A stretch of 60,059 nt of DNA, from contig NEUO01000002.1 of assembly GCA_002304315.1 (NCBI GenBank), positions 1-60,059 of the forward strand, read 5' to 3'. The notes under the pieces were generated by a model. The model was not told the DNA's origin. It saw only the letters and a program-made list of their open reading frames with translations, and searched no databases. Position 1 is the stretch's first letter. The number at the start of each line of letters is the position of its first letter. Shown in pieces: positions 22,162 to 32,181 of this stretch. Both the position numbers and the translations under genes were made by a program. This DNA comes from Verrucomicrobiia bacterium Tous-C4TDCM (lineage in GTDB: Bacteria > Verrucomicrobiota > Verrucomicrobiia > Verrucomicrobiales > Akkermansiaceae).

Positions 22162-24858
22162 ATGATGTGCCGGATCCCCCTCCCGTCGCTGCCACTGCTC
22201 TTCCTCGCCGCAAGTGCCTTGGCCGCGCCCCTTCGCCAGCCGAATCCCGCGCTGAATGTCCCCCCGTCGCCGCCGCCGACGAACTACTCTTTGGTGGACG
22301 CCTTTCCGGGCCTGAACTTCGACGCGCCAACTTGCCTCGCCTCGCCACCCGCGCCGAGCACTCAGCTCTTCGTTTGCGAGAAGGGCGGAAAGATCTGGGT
22401 CGTTCCCGATGTCACGGCGGCAACACCCACCAAGCTGCTCTTTATGGATGTCGCCGAATTGGTGAACGCGCGCAGCGGAGTCGAGCGCTTCCGCACTGTC
22501 GGCGAAGCCGGCCTGCTCGGGCTGGCGTTCCATCCCGACTACGCGAGCAACCGGCGCTTCTTCGTCTTCTACACACCGGGCCTCGGCACCGGCTCCACCC
22601 CGCCGCTGCACCAGCGGCTCTCGCGTTTCATCCGGCATCCTTCGAATCCAAACGCCGCGGACACCACCAGCGAGACCGTCTTCCTGGAGATGCGCGACCA
22701 GCAGGACAACCATCAAGGTGGCGATATCCACTTCGGCCCCGACGGCTATCTCTACGTCAGCTTTGGCGATGAAGGCGGCCAGAACGACGCGCGGTTCAAT
22801 GCCCAGCGCATTGATAAGGATTTCTACTCGGGCATCCTCCGCATCGACGTGGACAAGAAGCCTGGCAACCTCGAACCGAGCGCCCATCCGAACCCCGCGG
22901 AAGACCCGGTCAGTTCTCCCGTGGACGCCGTGAAGCGCGATGCCGGTATCGCCCGTTATTCCATCCCCTCGGACAATCCTTTCGTCGGCGCCACCACCTT
23001 CAACGGCCAGCCGGTAAGCGTGAACCACGTCCGGACGGAGTTCTGGGCCGTCGGCATGAGGAACCCGTGGCGGATGTCCTTCGACGGGCCGGACCTTTGG
23101 GTTGGCGACGTGGGCGGCTCCAAGCGGGAGGAAATCAACAAGGTCACCGCAAGCGGAAACTACGGCTGGATTTATCGGGAGGGAGCTAGCGAAGGTCCGT
23201 GGGATTCCAGCAGCCCGTCGCACGATCCTCAGCCTCCGGGCTTCACCTCCATCGCGCCGGTCTACCACTACGCTCGCGGCAGCGGCACGCTTCAAGGCGA
23301 CTCCGTGACCGGCGGCGTGGTCTATCGTGGCACGGCCATAAGCGCGCTGGTGGGAAGGTATCTCTTCGCCGACTACGTTTCGGGGAACGTCTGGTCGATG
23401 AATACCGACGGCACGAATGTCGCCCGCATCACCGGCCAAGGCGGGATCTCGGCATTCGGCAAGAACCCCGCGAATCAGGACGTGCTCCTCGCCGACTACA
23501 ATGATGACAAGATCCTCCGCCTGACCTCGAGCGAGCCCGCGGGCTCGTTCCCCGACGCCCTGTCTGAAACCGGGCTCTTCTCGGATCTCGCCGCGCTCAC
23601 CCCAGCTCCCGGCCTCGTCCCTTACTCGGTGAACCTGCCCTTTTGGAGCGACCACGCAATCAAACGCCGCTGGTTCACGTTGCCGGATCCACTCGCCACC
23701 TTCACGTGGTCGAAAGATGATCCTTGGACCCTGCCGGCCGGCACCGTCTGGGTGAAGCATTTCGACATGGAGATGCAGCGCGGAGTCGCGGCCAGCAAAA
23801 AGCGGATCGAGACCCGTCTGCTGGTCAAGAACGCCAGCGGAGCTTACGGCGTCAGCTACCGATGGAACGCGGCGGGAACCGAGGCCACTCTAGTCGCCGA
23901 CGAAGGCGTGGATCTCTCTTTGGCGATCACGGAAAACGGAACTCCCGTGCCGCAGACATGGCGCATCCCAAGTCGCGCCGAGTGCATGATCTGTCACACC
24001 CCGCAAGCCGGCCACGCGCTGTCATTCAACACCCGCCAGCTCAATCTCTCCGGCGGAATCCCCGGCCACACCGGCAACCAATTGACGACGCTCTTCAACG
24101 AGGGCTACTTCTCGACCAACCCCGGCTCGCCCCATTTTCTCCCGCGGCATCTCAAGCCGGGCGAGAGCGACTACTCGACGGAAGCGCGTGTCCGCTCCTA
24201 TCTCGCGGTGAACTGCGCCTATTGCCATCAAGCGGGCGGCACCGCACTCGGCCAATGGGACGGAAGTTCCCATCTCGCCCTTGAGCAAACCGGCCTTGTA
24301 AACGGCACTGCCACCCAGAACGGCGGCAACCCCGGCAATAAGCTCATTGTCCCCGGGGTCACGATGCAGTCCATCGTCCTCCACCGGGTCGCCGCGACCG
24401 CCGGCTTCACCCGCATGCCGCCGCTCGGCAGCAACGTCATCGACAACGCCAACGTCGCCCTCCTCACCCAATGGATCAACGGCGAACTCGCCACCCGCCA
24501 GACCTACGACGCGTGGCGGACAGAGAACTTCGAGCCCGACCTCGACCCCGCCGGCGCACCGGAAGCCGATGCCGACGGTGATGGGGTGACGAACCGCAAC
24601 GAGTTCCTCGCCGGCACCGGTCCCCGCGACGGTTCCAGCGCTTTCAGGCCGACGCTCTCCTCCACCGCTCCTTCGCTCCGCTTCAGCCTCCCCGCGAACC
24701 GCTCTTTCCGCATCGAAGTGTCCAGCAACCTCGATACTTGGGCCCCTTGGGACATCCCCCAAAATCAAGGTCTCCCGGTCGCCGGGGGGCTGGTCGAAAT
24801 CACCTTCCCCCTCACCGATCCACAGCGCTTCTTCCGCGTGGAACTGAGCGAGAATTAA
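22162..24858 (+). CDS. Exported PQQ-type sugar dehydrogenase / dihaem cytochrome fusion
   Basis: An 898-residue exported protein with signal MMCRIPLPSLPLLFLAASALA. Residues about 35-430 resemble the beta-propeller of glucose/sorbosone dehydrogenases (GLLGLAFHPDY, GGDIHFGPDGYLYVSFGDEG, RNPWRMSFDG, VYRGTAISALVGRYLFADY). Residues about 445-800 match the HNE_0200-type cytochrome family: PYSVNLPFWSDHAIKRRW, then haem motifs CMICH (residue 608) and CAYCH (residue 685). A calcium-loop-like DADGDGVTNRNEFLAGT and a beta domain close the protein. It probably oxidises a sugar or alcohol and passes electrons to c-type haems. A close paralogue follows. Confidence 0.85.
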   Translation: MMCRIPLPSLPLLFLAASALAAPLRQPNPALNVPPSPPPTNYSLVDAFPGLNFDAPTCLASPPAPSTQLFVCEKGGKIWVVPDVTAATPTKLLFMDVAELVNARSGVERFRTVGEAGLLGLAFHPDYASNRRFFVFYTPGLGTGSTPPLHQRLSRFIRHPSNPNAADTTSETVFLEMRDQQDNHQGGDIHFGPDGYLYVSFGDEGGQNDARFNAQRIDKDFYSGILRIDVDKKPGNLEPSAHPNPAEDPVSSPVDAVKRDAGIARYSIPSDNPFVGATTFNGQPVSVNHVRTEFWAVGMRNPWRMSFDGPDLWVGDVGGSKREEINKVTASGNYGWIYREGASEGPWDSSSPSHDPQPPGFTSIAPVYHYARGSGTLQGDSVTGGVVYRGTAISALVGRYLFADYVSGNVWSMNTDGTNVARITGQGGISAFGKNPANQDVLLADYNDDKILRLTSSEPAGSFPDALSETGLFSDLAALTPAPGLVPYSVNLPFWSDHAIKRRWFTLPDPLATFTWSKDDPWTLPAGTVWVKHFDMEMQRGVAASKKRIETRLLVKNASGAYGVSYRWNAAGTEATLVADEGVDLSLAITENGTPVPQTWRIPSRAECMICHTPQAGHALSFNTRQLNLSGGIPGHTGNQLTTLFNEGYFSTNPGSPHFLPRHLKPGESDYSTEARVRSYLAVNCAYCHQAGGTALGQWDGSSHLALEQTGLVNGTATQNGGNPGNKLIVPGVTMQSIVLHRVAATAGFTRMPPLGSNVIDNANVALLTQWINGELATRQTYDAWRTENFEPDLDPAGAPEADADGDGVTNRNEFLAGTGPRDGSSAFRPTLSSTAPSLRFSLPANRSFRIEVSSNLDTWAPWDIPQNQGLPVAGGLVEITFPLTDPQRFFRVELSEN

Positions 24859-24955
24859 TGATTTCGCGTCGGCTGCGGTTTTGCGCGGCGTCGGCGAGCA
24901 AGATGTAACCCCAATCATTTTGCCTTTCCGTAGATTCGGCCTAGCGTCCCCGCCG

Positions 24956-27900
24956 ATGTTCCGTCCGCTGGTGATTTCCGTTGCCCTGTTCGCCGCCGCC
25001 GAGGCGCAGACGTTGACGCATCGCTGGAACTTCAATTCCACCGGTTCGACACCCAACGGCACCATCCTCGCCGACACCATCGCCGCCGCCCCTTGCACCG
25101 TCGTCGGGGTCGGAGCCACCCGCAATGGAAGCGCGCTGACCCTTCCCGGGACAACCAATGGCAACTTCGCCGCCACGGCCATCTCGGCCTACCTCGATCT
25201 CCCGAATGGCATCGTTTCCTCCAAGACCGACCTCACCGTCGAGATCTGGGCCACCGTGGTCTCGTCCAGAAACTGGCAACGGCTTTTCGACTTCGGCCGC
25301 ATGGGCACCGCCGGCACCGGCGAGATCCTGAACAATGCCGCCGCCCCCGGAGCCGGCACGGCCTCGAGCGACGACCTGATGCTCTGCGTTTCCCGCGACA
25401 ACAACCTCGCCACCCAACGCCTCGCCGCCCGACTCAATGGTGCCGGAGAGATTCAGAACGACAGTAGCCTCACCATCATCTCAGGCACCCGTTACCATTT
25501 CGTTGCCACCTTCCGCGCCGGCATCGGTGCCAACCCGGCCACCGGCGGGCGCTTCACCTGGTATCGCGATGGCGTCGAGGTCGGCTTCCTCGACACCAAC
25601 TTCCGCCTCAATCAGATCGAAGACGTTAACAACTGGCTCGGCCGCTCGCAGTTCAGCAACGACACCAACGCCAACATCGCCTACGATGAAGTCCGCGTCT
25701 ATTCGGGTGCCCTGTCCCCCGCTGACATCGCAGCCAGTGGCATCGCCGGCCCGAACGCCGTACTGATTCCGGTTACCGCCGCCGACAGAATCACCCTCGG
25801 CACCGGCACCAAGGCCGGCATCCCCGTGCTCGCCAACGACTCCGGCCAAGCTCTGCCATCCACCATGGAAATCACCACACCTCCCGCCAACGGAACGGCC
25901 AGCGTGACGCCCGACGGCCGCATCCTCTACACCCACACCCTTCTCACGACGAGTTTCGACTCCCTCTCCTACCGCGTCCGCGGCGGCAGCGGGCTCTCGA
26001 ACATTTCCACCGTCGCCATCACCGTCCTCAACTCACTTAAAGTCCCCAGCCCCCTTCTCAACGTCCCCGCCGCCCCACCTCCGACCGCCTACTCGCTGGT
26101 CAACGCCCTCGGCACCCTCACCTTCAACGAACCGATCTGCCTGGCCACCCCGCCCGGCGAGACCCAACGGCTCTTCGTCTGCGGAAAGTCCGGTGTCATC
26201 CATGTCGTGCCCGATGTCACCGCCGCGACGCCGACCTCCAGCGTCTTCTTCGACCCCGCCGCCACGGTCAATGCGCGGTCCGCCGAGGACTTCGTGCCCG
26301 ACCCCTTCGGCGAGTCCGGCCTGCTGAGCCTTGCCTTCCACCCGGCCTACGCCACCAACCGGCAGTTCTACGTTTTCTACACCGTCAGCAAGACCAGCGG
26401 CGGGAACTTCCAGCGCGTCAGCCGCTTCACCGCACAAGCCGGCAACCCGAACGTCGCGGACCCCGCTTCCGAACAAATCCTCATCGACCAACGCGACGAT
26501 GCCTCCAACCACAACGGCGGCGACCTGCACTTCGGGCCCGATGGCTATCTCTACATCTCCGTCGGCGACGAGGGGAATGCCGACGACGCCCTCAACAACA
26601 GCCAGACCATCAACAAGGACCTCTTTTCCGGCATCCTCCGCATTGATGTCGACAAGAAGCCAGGGAACATCGAGCCGACCAACCACGCCGCGGTCCCCAA
26701 GATCTCGGGCAGCGCCCGGTTCTCGATCCCGCTCGACAATCCCTTCGTCCACACCTCCCTCGGCGGCACCTGGAACGGCACCTACAATGGGTCCAATGCC
26801 AACCAGACCACCGTCCGCCGCGAGTTCTGGGCGACCGGCCTGCGGAACCCGTGGCGCATGAGCTTCGACCCCGCCACCGGCGCGCTTTGGTGCGCCGATG
26901 TCGGCCAGAACGCCTACGAGGAAGTCGACATTATCACCCGCGGCGGGAACTACGGCTGGGCCTTCCGCGAAGCCGCTCACAACGGCGCGAAAAGCGCTTC
27001 CGCCCCGGCCATGTTCGACACGCTCTACCACGTCCCCCCCGTCCACGAGTATCCGCGCGGCGACGGCTATTCCATCACCGGCGGCCAGGTTTACCGCGGC
27101 ACCCGCATCGGCGCGCTGGCCGGAAAGTATGTCTTCGGCGACTACGGCACCGGTAATATCTGGTCGATCAATCTCGACGGCAGCAGCCGCCAGCGCCTCC
27201 TCGGCGAAGCCGGCATCGCGGCATTCGGCATCGATCCCTCGAACCAGGACCTGCTGCTCGCGGATATCAGCGACGGCATTGTCCGCCGCCTCGTGTCCAC
27301 CACCAATCCCGGCACCTTCCCGACCACCCTCTCCGCGACCGGACTCTTCGCCGACCTGAGCGATCTTTCGCCCTCACCCGGCCTCGTCCCCTATCAAGTG
27401 AACCTGGCCTTCTGGAGCGACCACGCCATCAAGTCCCGCTGGTTCGTCGTTCCGAACGGCACCTCGCAATTCACCTGGTCTAAGGAAAACCCCTGGACAC
27501 TCCCCACCGGCACCATCTGGGTGAAGCACTTCGACATGGAGCTGCAGCGCGGCGTCCCGGGCAGCAAAAAGCGCATCGAGACCCGCCTGCTGGTCAAAAA
27601 TGCCGGCGGAGCCTACGGGGTCAGCTACCGATGGAACGACGCCGGCACCGAGGCCACGCTGGTCGAAGACGGCGGCGTGAATTTCCCCCTCGCCATCACC
27701 GAAGGCGGCACCCCCGTCCCGCAAACCTGGCGCATCCCCAGCCGCGCCGAGTGCATGGTCTGCCACACCCCGCAGGCCGGCCACGCGCTGTCCTTCAACA
27801 CCCGCCAGCTCAACCTCGCCGGCAGCATGAACGGCTTCGGCGGCAACCAGCTCTCCACCCTCTTCAGCCAGGGCTTCTTCTCGAACAATCCCGGCTCGCC

Positions 27901-28627
27901 GAATCTCCTGCCCCGCCATGTCGGCCCCGCCGAAAGCGCCTATTCCATCGAAGCCCGCGTCCGCTCCTACCTCGCCGTCAATTGCGCCTATTGCCACAAG
28001 TCCGGCGGCACCGCCCCCGCCTCCTGGGACGGTCGCGCCGAGCTCACCCTGACCCAGACCACCCTCGTCAACGGCAGCGCCACCAACATCGGTAGTCTCC
28101 CGCTCGGAAAGCTCGTCGTGCCCAACTCCACCGCGAATTCCATCCTGCTCCATCGCGCCGCCGCCACCGCCGGCTTCACCCGCATGCCGCCCCTCGGCAG
28201 CAATGTCATCGACACCGCCAATGTCACCCTGCTCACCAATTGGATCAACGGCGAGCTTGCCACCCGCCAGACCTACGATGCCTGGCGGATCGCGAACTTC
28301 GAACCCGACGCCGATCCCTCCGGCGCACCCGGCCAGGATCCCGATGCCGACGGCATCACCAACCAGGACGAATTCCTCGCCACCACCCATCCCCGCAACG
28401 GTGCCAGCGCCCTCCGCCCGCAAATCTCCGGCGAACCGCTCAAACTCCGCTTCCCCGTCCCCGCGAACCGCTCGTTCCGCATCGACACCTCCACCACCCT
28501 CGGTCAGTGGACCCCCTGGGACATCCCCGGCAACCAAGGTCTCCCCGTCGCTGGCGGCACGATCGAGTTCGCCCTCCCCCCCGCCGATCCCGCCCGCTTC
28601 TTCCGGGTCGAGCTGCTGGAAAACTAA
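24956..28627 (+). CDS. Exported LamG / sugar dehydrogenase / dihaem cytochrome fusion
   Basis: A 1223-residue paralogue of the upstream gene, extended at its N-terminus. After a short signal (MFRPLVISVALFAAAEAQ), residues about 20-275 form a concanavalin A-like LamG domain (WNFNSTGSTPNG, VEIWATVVSSRNWQRLFDFG, DEVRVYSGALS), then an Ig/cadherin-like linker (RITLGTGTKAGIPVLANDSG). The propeller begins at PSPLLNVPAAPPPTAYSLV and shares most motifs with the neighbour. Haem motifs are CMVCH (residue 933) and CAYCH (residue 1010), followed by DPDADGITNQDEFLAT. LamG may provide glycan binding. The tandem arrangement and similarity of the shared domains point to gene duplication. Confidence 0.86.
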   Translation: MFRPLVISVALFAAAEAQTLTHRWNFNSTGSTPNGTILADTIAAAPCTVVGVGATRNGSALTLPGTTNGNFAATAISAYLDLPNGIVSSKTDLTVEIWATVVSSRNWQRLFDFGRMGTAGTGEILNNAAAPGAGTASSDDLMLCVSRDNNLATQRLAARLNGAGEIQNDSSLTIISGTRYHFVATFRAGIGANPATGGRFTWYRDGVEVGFLDTNFRLNQIEDVNNWLGRSQFSNDTNANIAYDEVRVYSGALSPADIAASGIAGPNAVLIPVTAADRITLGTGTKAGIPVLANDSGQALPSTMEITTPPANGTASVTPDGRILYTHTLLTTSFDSLSYRVRGGSGLSNISTVAITVLNSLKVPSPLLNVPAAPPPTAYSLVNALGTLTFNEPICLATPPGETQRLFVCGKSGVIHVVPDVTAATPTSSVFFDPAATVNARSAEDFVPDPFGESGLLSLAFHPAYATNRQFYVFYTVSKTSGGNFQRVSRFTAQAGNPNVADPASEQILIDQRDDASNHNGGDLHFGPDGYLYISVGDEGNADDALNNSQTINKDLFSGILRIDVDKKPGNIEPTNHAAVPKISGSARFSIPLDNPFVHTSLGGTWNGTYNGSNANQTTVRREFWATGLRNPWRMSFDPATGALWCADVGQNAYEEVDIITRGGNYGWAFREAAHNGAKSASAPAMFDTLYHVPPVHEYPRGDGYSITGGQVYRGTRIGALAGKYVFGDYGTGNIWSINLDGSSRQRLLGEAGIAAFGIDPSNQDLLLADISDGIVRRLVSTTNPGTFPTTLSATGLFADLSDLSPSPGLVPYQVNLAFWSDHAIKSRWFVVPNGTSQFTWSKENPWTLPTGTIWVKHFDMELQRGVPGSKKRIETRLLVKNAGGAYGVSYRWNDAGTEATLVEDGGVNFPLAITEGGTPVPQTWRIPSRAECMVCHTPQAGHALSFNTRQLNLAGSMNGFGGNQLSTLFSQGFFSNNPGSPNLLPRHVGPAESAYSIEARVRSYLAVNCAYCHKSGGTAPASWDGRAELTLTQTTLVNGSATNIGSLPLGKLVVPNSTANSILLHRAAATAGFTRMPPLGSNVIDTANVTLLTNWINGELATRQTYDAWRIANFEPDADPSGAPGQDPDADGITNQDEFLATTHPRNGASALRPQISGEPLKLRFPVPANRSFRIDTSTTLGQWTPWDIPGNQGLPVAGGTIEFALPPADPARFFRVELLEN

Positions 28628-28836
28628 TCGTGTACTGGACCGCAGCCGGAGCGAAGCGGAGACAGACTGCCAGAATTCAACGACCCAAACCGCAGTCAAA
28701 CTTCAGTCCGCTCGAAATGCCTTTCTCCGCGCAGACCAAGTAGACGAGGTCCGGTCGTGAGCGCACCAAAAGACGCGACTCTCGGCCCCCCCATCCCAAT
28801 CCTTGCCCTCATCCACACCGTGTGTATCATGCCGCG

Positions 28837-29028
28837 GTGACGAGTCGCGAGATCATCTCCCGATTGAAATCCGACGGCTGGATTCTGGGAAACATCCGGG
28901 GCTCCCACTATCAATACAAACACCCGGACCGAAGCGGCCGCGTGACCGTTCCTCACCCGAAGAAGGATTTCCCCAAAGGCACGCTCCGAAGCATTTTCCA
29001 ACAGGCCGGGTGGCCCTGCCCCCCTTGA
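28837..29028 (+). CDS. hicA: HicA-type mRNA interferase toxin
   Basis: A 63-residue protein with the YcfA/HicA double-stranded-RNA-binding-like fold, predicted to cleave mRNA when unbound. SREIISRLKSDGWILGNIRGSHYQY contains the catalytic GSH histidine, followed by VTVPHPKKDFPKGTLRSIFQQAG, typical of HicA. GTG at 28837 is preferred to the GTG at 28822 because HicA usually begins with M-x-S-R-E. The antitoxin gene starts 4 bases after its stop. Confidence 0.9.
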   Translation: MTSREIISRLKSDGWILGNIRGSHYQYKHPDRSGRVTVPHPKKDFPKGTLRSIFQQAGWPCPP

Positions 29029-29032
29029 AACC

Positions 29033-29440
29033 ATGAGATTCCCCATCATCATCCATAAGGACCCCGACTCCGACTACGGCGTGACGGTCCCCGATCTCCC
29101 CGGGTGCTTCTCCGCGGGGACCACGACCGATGAAGCCTTGACCAACTCCGTCGAGGCCATCGAATGCCATCTCGAAGGCCTGCTGCTCGACGGAGAGAAG
29201 CTTCCGGCCCCTCGAAGCGTCGAACACCATCAGGCTGACAAGCGCTTCGCCGGCGGAGTCTGGGCTTTGGTGGAGGTCGATGTGTCAAAGCTCTCAGGCA
29301 AGGCGAAGCGGGTGAACATCACCTTGCCGGAGCGGGTTCTCGTTCAGATCGATGCCTTCGCCGCCAAACGCGGGGACACCCGCTCGGGCCTTTTGGCGCA
29401 CGCGGCGTTGGAATACGTGGCGGCGCATGATGACCGCTAG
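29033..29440 (+). CDS. hicB: HicB-type antitoxin
   Basis: A 135-residue antitoxin that should bind HicA and repress the operon. The N-terminal half has the HicB partial-RNase H-like fold (PIIIHKDPDSDYGVTVPDLPGCFSAGTTTDEAL). The C-terminal part KAKRVNITLPERVLVQIDAFAAKRGDTRSGLLAHAAL is a ribbon-helix-helix DNA-binding domain. Gene order toxin-antitoxin is usual for hicAB. Confidence 0.92.
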   Translation: MRFPIIIHKDPDSDYGVTVPDLPGCFSAGTTTDEALTNSVEAIECHLEGLLLDGEKLPAPRSVEHHQADKRFAGGVWALVEVDVSKLSGKAKRVNITLPERVLVQIDAFAAKRGDTRSGLLAHAALEYVAAHDDR

Positions 29441-29496
29441 ATTCTGCGCCCAGAGTTGGCTCCCGTTGCTCTTTCCAGCCGAAATTACACGCAGTT

Positions 29497-30270
29497 TCAT
29501 TCCATCCACGGATAATACTTTGTCAGGAAACGGCGGCAAGAATCCCGGTTTCCTTCGCAAGGATGTTGCCCTAGTTCCCTGACCTTCGCGCTGAATTCCT
29601 CCGGCGGCACGCCAACCTGGATCAGATGCTCGATGCACGTGGTGGCATCGTATGCCGTCCAGTTGAGAAAGTCGTCGTCGTCCCAAAGCCCTGGACTTCC
29701 CCAGAGCTTCTCCAGCAGGCTCCGCAAGACCGCGGGTGCTTCGACATGCTCTGTGCTCGCGATGGCCTGCCCCAGATTGGAAACCGGCCGATCTTTCGCG
29801 AGTTCGAGCGCACGGACCAGGAGGTCGAACGCCTCGGACTGGGGAAGGTCCCTCGCCACAGAGCCAGCGATGCCTGACCAGTCGTCCTCCCCTCCGTTCA
29901 TCATCACAAAGCGGAGCATCACTGGAAAATCCGCCTGTCCTGCAAGCCATGAGCACGATCGGCAAAAATCCAGCTGGTCCTCATACGCCCATCCTCCCCA
30001 CTCGCGCTCCAGTTCATCCGCAGAGATTCGTGCCGAGCCGTCCATGAAACGGGAAACATCGAAGCTCATCTTTGAATCTTCCGAATGGTAGTGGCGGGTA
30101 TAGCGACCCTCCGCCTTCGAAGGCATGCGGACCGCGCCCATCGTAACCGCGGCAGGATAATCATCACCGAACCGCTTTTTGAGATCTTCAGGAGTCATCG
30201 GACCGGAGAATACAAGCTTTGGCGCTTCATTTTTGCGAGTCGTGATCGCCCAGCCCTCTGCGAACCCCAC
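29497..30270 (-). CDS. Hypothetical protein
   Basis: No family was recognised. From GTG at 30270 the protein has 257 residues, soluble, without signal peptide. It is rich in Trp, Asp and Leu (EREWGGWAYEDQLDFCRSC, LWDDDDFLNWTAYDATTCIEHLI) with helical segments that could form HEAT-like repeats (EAFDLLVRALELAKDRP, EHVEAPAVLRSLLEKLWG). A start at ATG 30198 (MTPEDLKKRFGDDYP) is equally plausible. The track start at 30357 overlaps the divergent FkbM gene and was rejected. It is convergent with hicB. Confidence 0.6.
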   Translation of the reverse strand: MGFAEGWAITTRKNEAPKLVFSGPMTPEDLKKRFGDDYPAAVTMGAVRMPSKAEGRYTRHYHSEDSKMSFDVSRFMDGSARISADELEREWGGWAYEDQLDFCRSCSWLAGQADFPVMLRFVMMNGGEDDWSGIAGSVARDLPQSEAFDLLVRALELAKDRPVSNLGQAIASTEHVEAPAVLRSLLEKLWGSPGLWDDDDFLNWTAYDATTCIEHLIQVGVPPEEFSAKVRELGQHPCEGNRDSCRRFLTKYYPWME

Positions 30271-30355
30271 CGGGAAAAGAATCGCGGGGTCTGACAGCCG
30301 TTCTCCCGCCTTGCCCCCCACCCCGGCTCTGCCCACACTCCGGCCGCGCCGCACC

Positions 30356-31297
30356 ATGAATGTCAGCCCTTACAAGCGTTTCGAGAAAGCTTTCAAACGC
30401 GCCTACCTCAAGCCGCTCATCTTGATCCGCTACGGCACCCTCCGCCCGGAGCGCGCCAAGCTCCATGGCAGCGAGCACTGGATCTACATCGACGCCGCCG
30501 ACCCTTGCGCCCGCAAGAAGGTCATCGAGGAGCCCCTCCGCGGCAAGGTCTCCGACAACCTGATCTTCTGGCGCGACTTCAACCGCCACCTCAATCCCGA
30601 CCTGATCGTCGACGTCGGCCTGAACTACGGCGAATGCCTGTTCGGTACCGACTACGAGTCCAATGTCACGCTCTTCGGCTTCGAGGCCAACCCGCGCCTG
30701 ATCCCGCACCTCGAAAAGAGCAAGGCCGACCACCCCGCCGGCCCGCGGATGACGATCACCAACTGCCTGGTCTCCGACGCCCCGGCCGACGACATTCCGT
30801 TCTTCGTCAATCCCGACTGGAGCGGCAGCTCGTCCGCCGTCCGTGAAATGAACACCCGCCCGCAGACCCTCGAGTTCAAGCTGCCCGCCCGCCCGATCGA
30901 TTCGGTCGTCCCGCTCGATGCCGCCCGCGGTAAGACCCTGCTCTTCAAAATGGACATCGAGGGCTACGAAAGCAAAGCCCTTCGCGGGTTCGTCGAGACC
31001 CTTGCCTCGGTCGCCCGCTCGGTCGGCTTCATCGAGTTCGACGCCCAGTATATCACCTGGGCCGGCCAGTCGCCGCCGGAATACCTCGGCTGGCTCCAGC
31101 AGCGCTTTCACACCTACCGCGTGGCCAGCATCAAAGCCAAGACGCTCAAGAAAGTGCAAGGCTTCGCCGACCTGCCAAAACTCCACGGCGACCCGAATCG
31201 CGTCCACACCGACCTCGTCCTCGTCGGTAAGCAGTCGCCCGACAACTGGCTCGCCCCGGAGTGGTCGATCATCGAATCCAAAGCAGGCGTCGCGTGA
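30356..31297 (+). CDS. FkbM family methyltransferase
   Basis: A 313-residue SAM-dependent methyltransferase, first gene of a glycan-decoration operon. MNVSPYKRFEKAFKRAYLKP is the start; the track ORF extends upstream into the divergent gene. LIVDVGLNYGECLF is the SAM-binding motif I, VTLFGFEANPRLIPHLEKS motif II, and TLLFKMDIEGYESKALRGF the FkbM hallmark (KxDIEGxE). FkbM enzymes usually O-methylate sugars or polyketides. The stop overlaps the next gene's GTG (GTGA). Confidence 0.88.
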   Translation: MNVSPYKRFEKAFKRAYLKPLILIRYGTLRPERAKLHGSEHWIYIDAADPCARKKVIEEPLRGKVSDNLIFWRDFNRHLNPDLIVDVGLNYGECLFGTDYESNVTLFGFEANPRLIPHLEKSKADHPAGPRMTITNCLVSDAPADDIPFFVNPDWSGSSSAVREMNTRPQTLEFKLPARPIDSVVPLDAARGKTLLFKMDIEGYESKALRGFVETLASVARSVGFIEFDAQYITWAGQSPPEYLGWLQQRFHTYRVASIKAKTLKKVQGFADLPKLHGDPNRVHTDLVLVGKQSPDNWLAPEWSIIESKAGVA

Positions 31298-32181
31298 TCC
31301 CCGAGCTCCCCGCTGACACCCTGGCCGAAGTCCTTTCGCTGGCCGACGACCTCGACGCGCTGCTGACCCGCAAGCCGCGGACCAAGACCACCCCTTTCGA
31401 CGAGCGCCGCCAAGCCCTGTTAGAGCGGCACCTCCCGGGACTGCCGGTCCTCAGACCGGCCGGTTCGTTCGAGCCCCTCACCTGCATCGGCGACAGCAAC
31501 ACGATGTTCTTCGCCGGGGCCGAGCGCCTGCGCTTCGTCCGCTACCGCCGCAGCGCCTTCTGGAAGCCGCACTGGATCAACCGCGGCCTCGACCTCCTGC
31601 CCTGCTTCCGCGTCTTCCACGTCGGCCCCGCCACCGCTTGGAAAGCCGGCGACCCCGGTTCGTCGACCCGTTCCCGCGAGAAGATCGAAATCCTGCTCAA
31701 GAAGGACGTGAAGCCCGGCAGCCGCGTGCTGCTTTCGTTCGGCGAGATCGACTGCCGCATCCACATGGCCAAGGCCGTCATCGCCGGCGGCCGGATCGAT
31801 GACGTGGTCGAAAAGACCGCCGCGAAGTTCATCCAGCTCCCGCAAGCGATCGCCGCCCGCGGCTTCCGGCCGGTCGTCTGGGCTCCGCCGCAGATCATCC
31901 CGAAGGACGAAAGCCTCACCAGCCCGACCTTCCCCTTCATCGGCTCCTGGGAACTCCGCCGCGACATCACCTACGCCTACACCGCGAGGCTCTGGGAGCA
32001 CTGCGGGAAATCCGGCATCCCGATGGTCGCCCTCGCCGGCCTCTATCATCCCCCCGCGGAAAAGGCCGACATCAAGCTCTTCCACGACAGCACCCACCTC
32101 TCCCAACGCCTGATGCCACTGGCTCTAACAGAACTGCAGAAGGCCGGAGTGCTCTTCCAGCCATGTAGCGATCTACCTTAA
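31294..32181 (+). CDS. SGNH/GDSL hydrolase-like protein
   Basis: A 295-residue protein, cytoplasmic by lack of a signal peptide. TCIGDSNTMFFAGAERL fits SGNH block I (GDS[NL]), LLSFGEIDCRIH resembles block III (GxxD), and LFHDSTHLSQRLM resembles the C-terminal DxxH catalytic pair. Predicted as an esterase or acyl carrier acting on glycans. It starts at GTG, overlapping the FkbM stop. The ORF-track start is 11 codons upstream within that gene. Confidence 0.7.
   Translation: MIPELPADTLAEVLSLADDLDALLTRKPRTKTTPFDERRQALLERHLPGLPVLRPAGSFEPLTCIGDSNTMFFAGAERLRFVRYRRSAFWKPHWINRGLDLLPCFRVFHVGPATAWKAGDPGSSTRSREKIEILLKKDVKPGSRVLLSFGEIDCRIHMAKAVIAGGRIDDVVEKTAAKFIQLPQAIAARGFRPVVWAPPQIIPKDESLTSPTFPFIGSWELRRDITYAYTARLWEHCGKSGIPMVALAGLYHPPAEKADIKLFHDSTHLSQRLMPLALTELQKAGVLFQPCSDLP

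Noticed and set aside
22084-23760. 558-residue minus-strand ORF opposite the first dehydrogenase
   Set aside because: Shadow of a gene with conserved propeller motifs.
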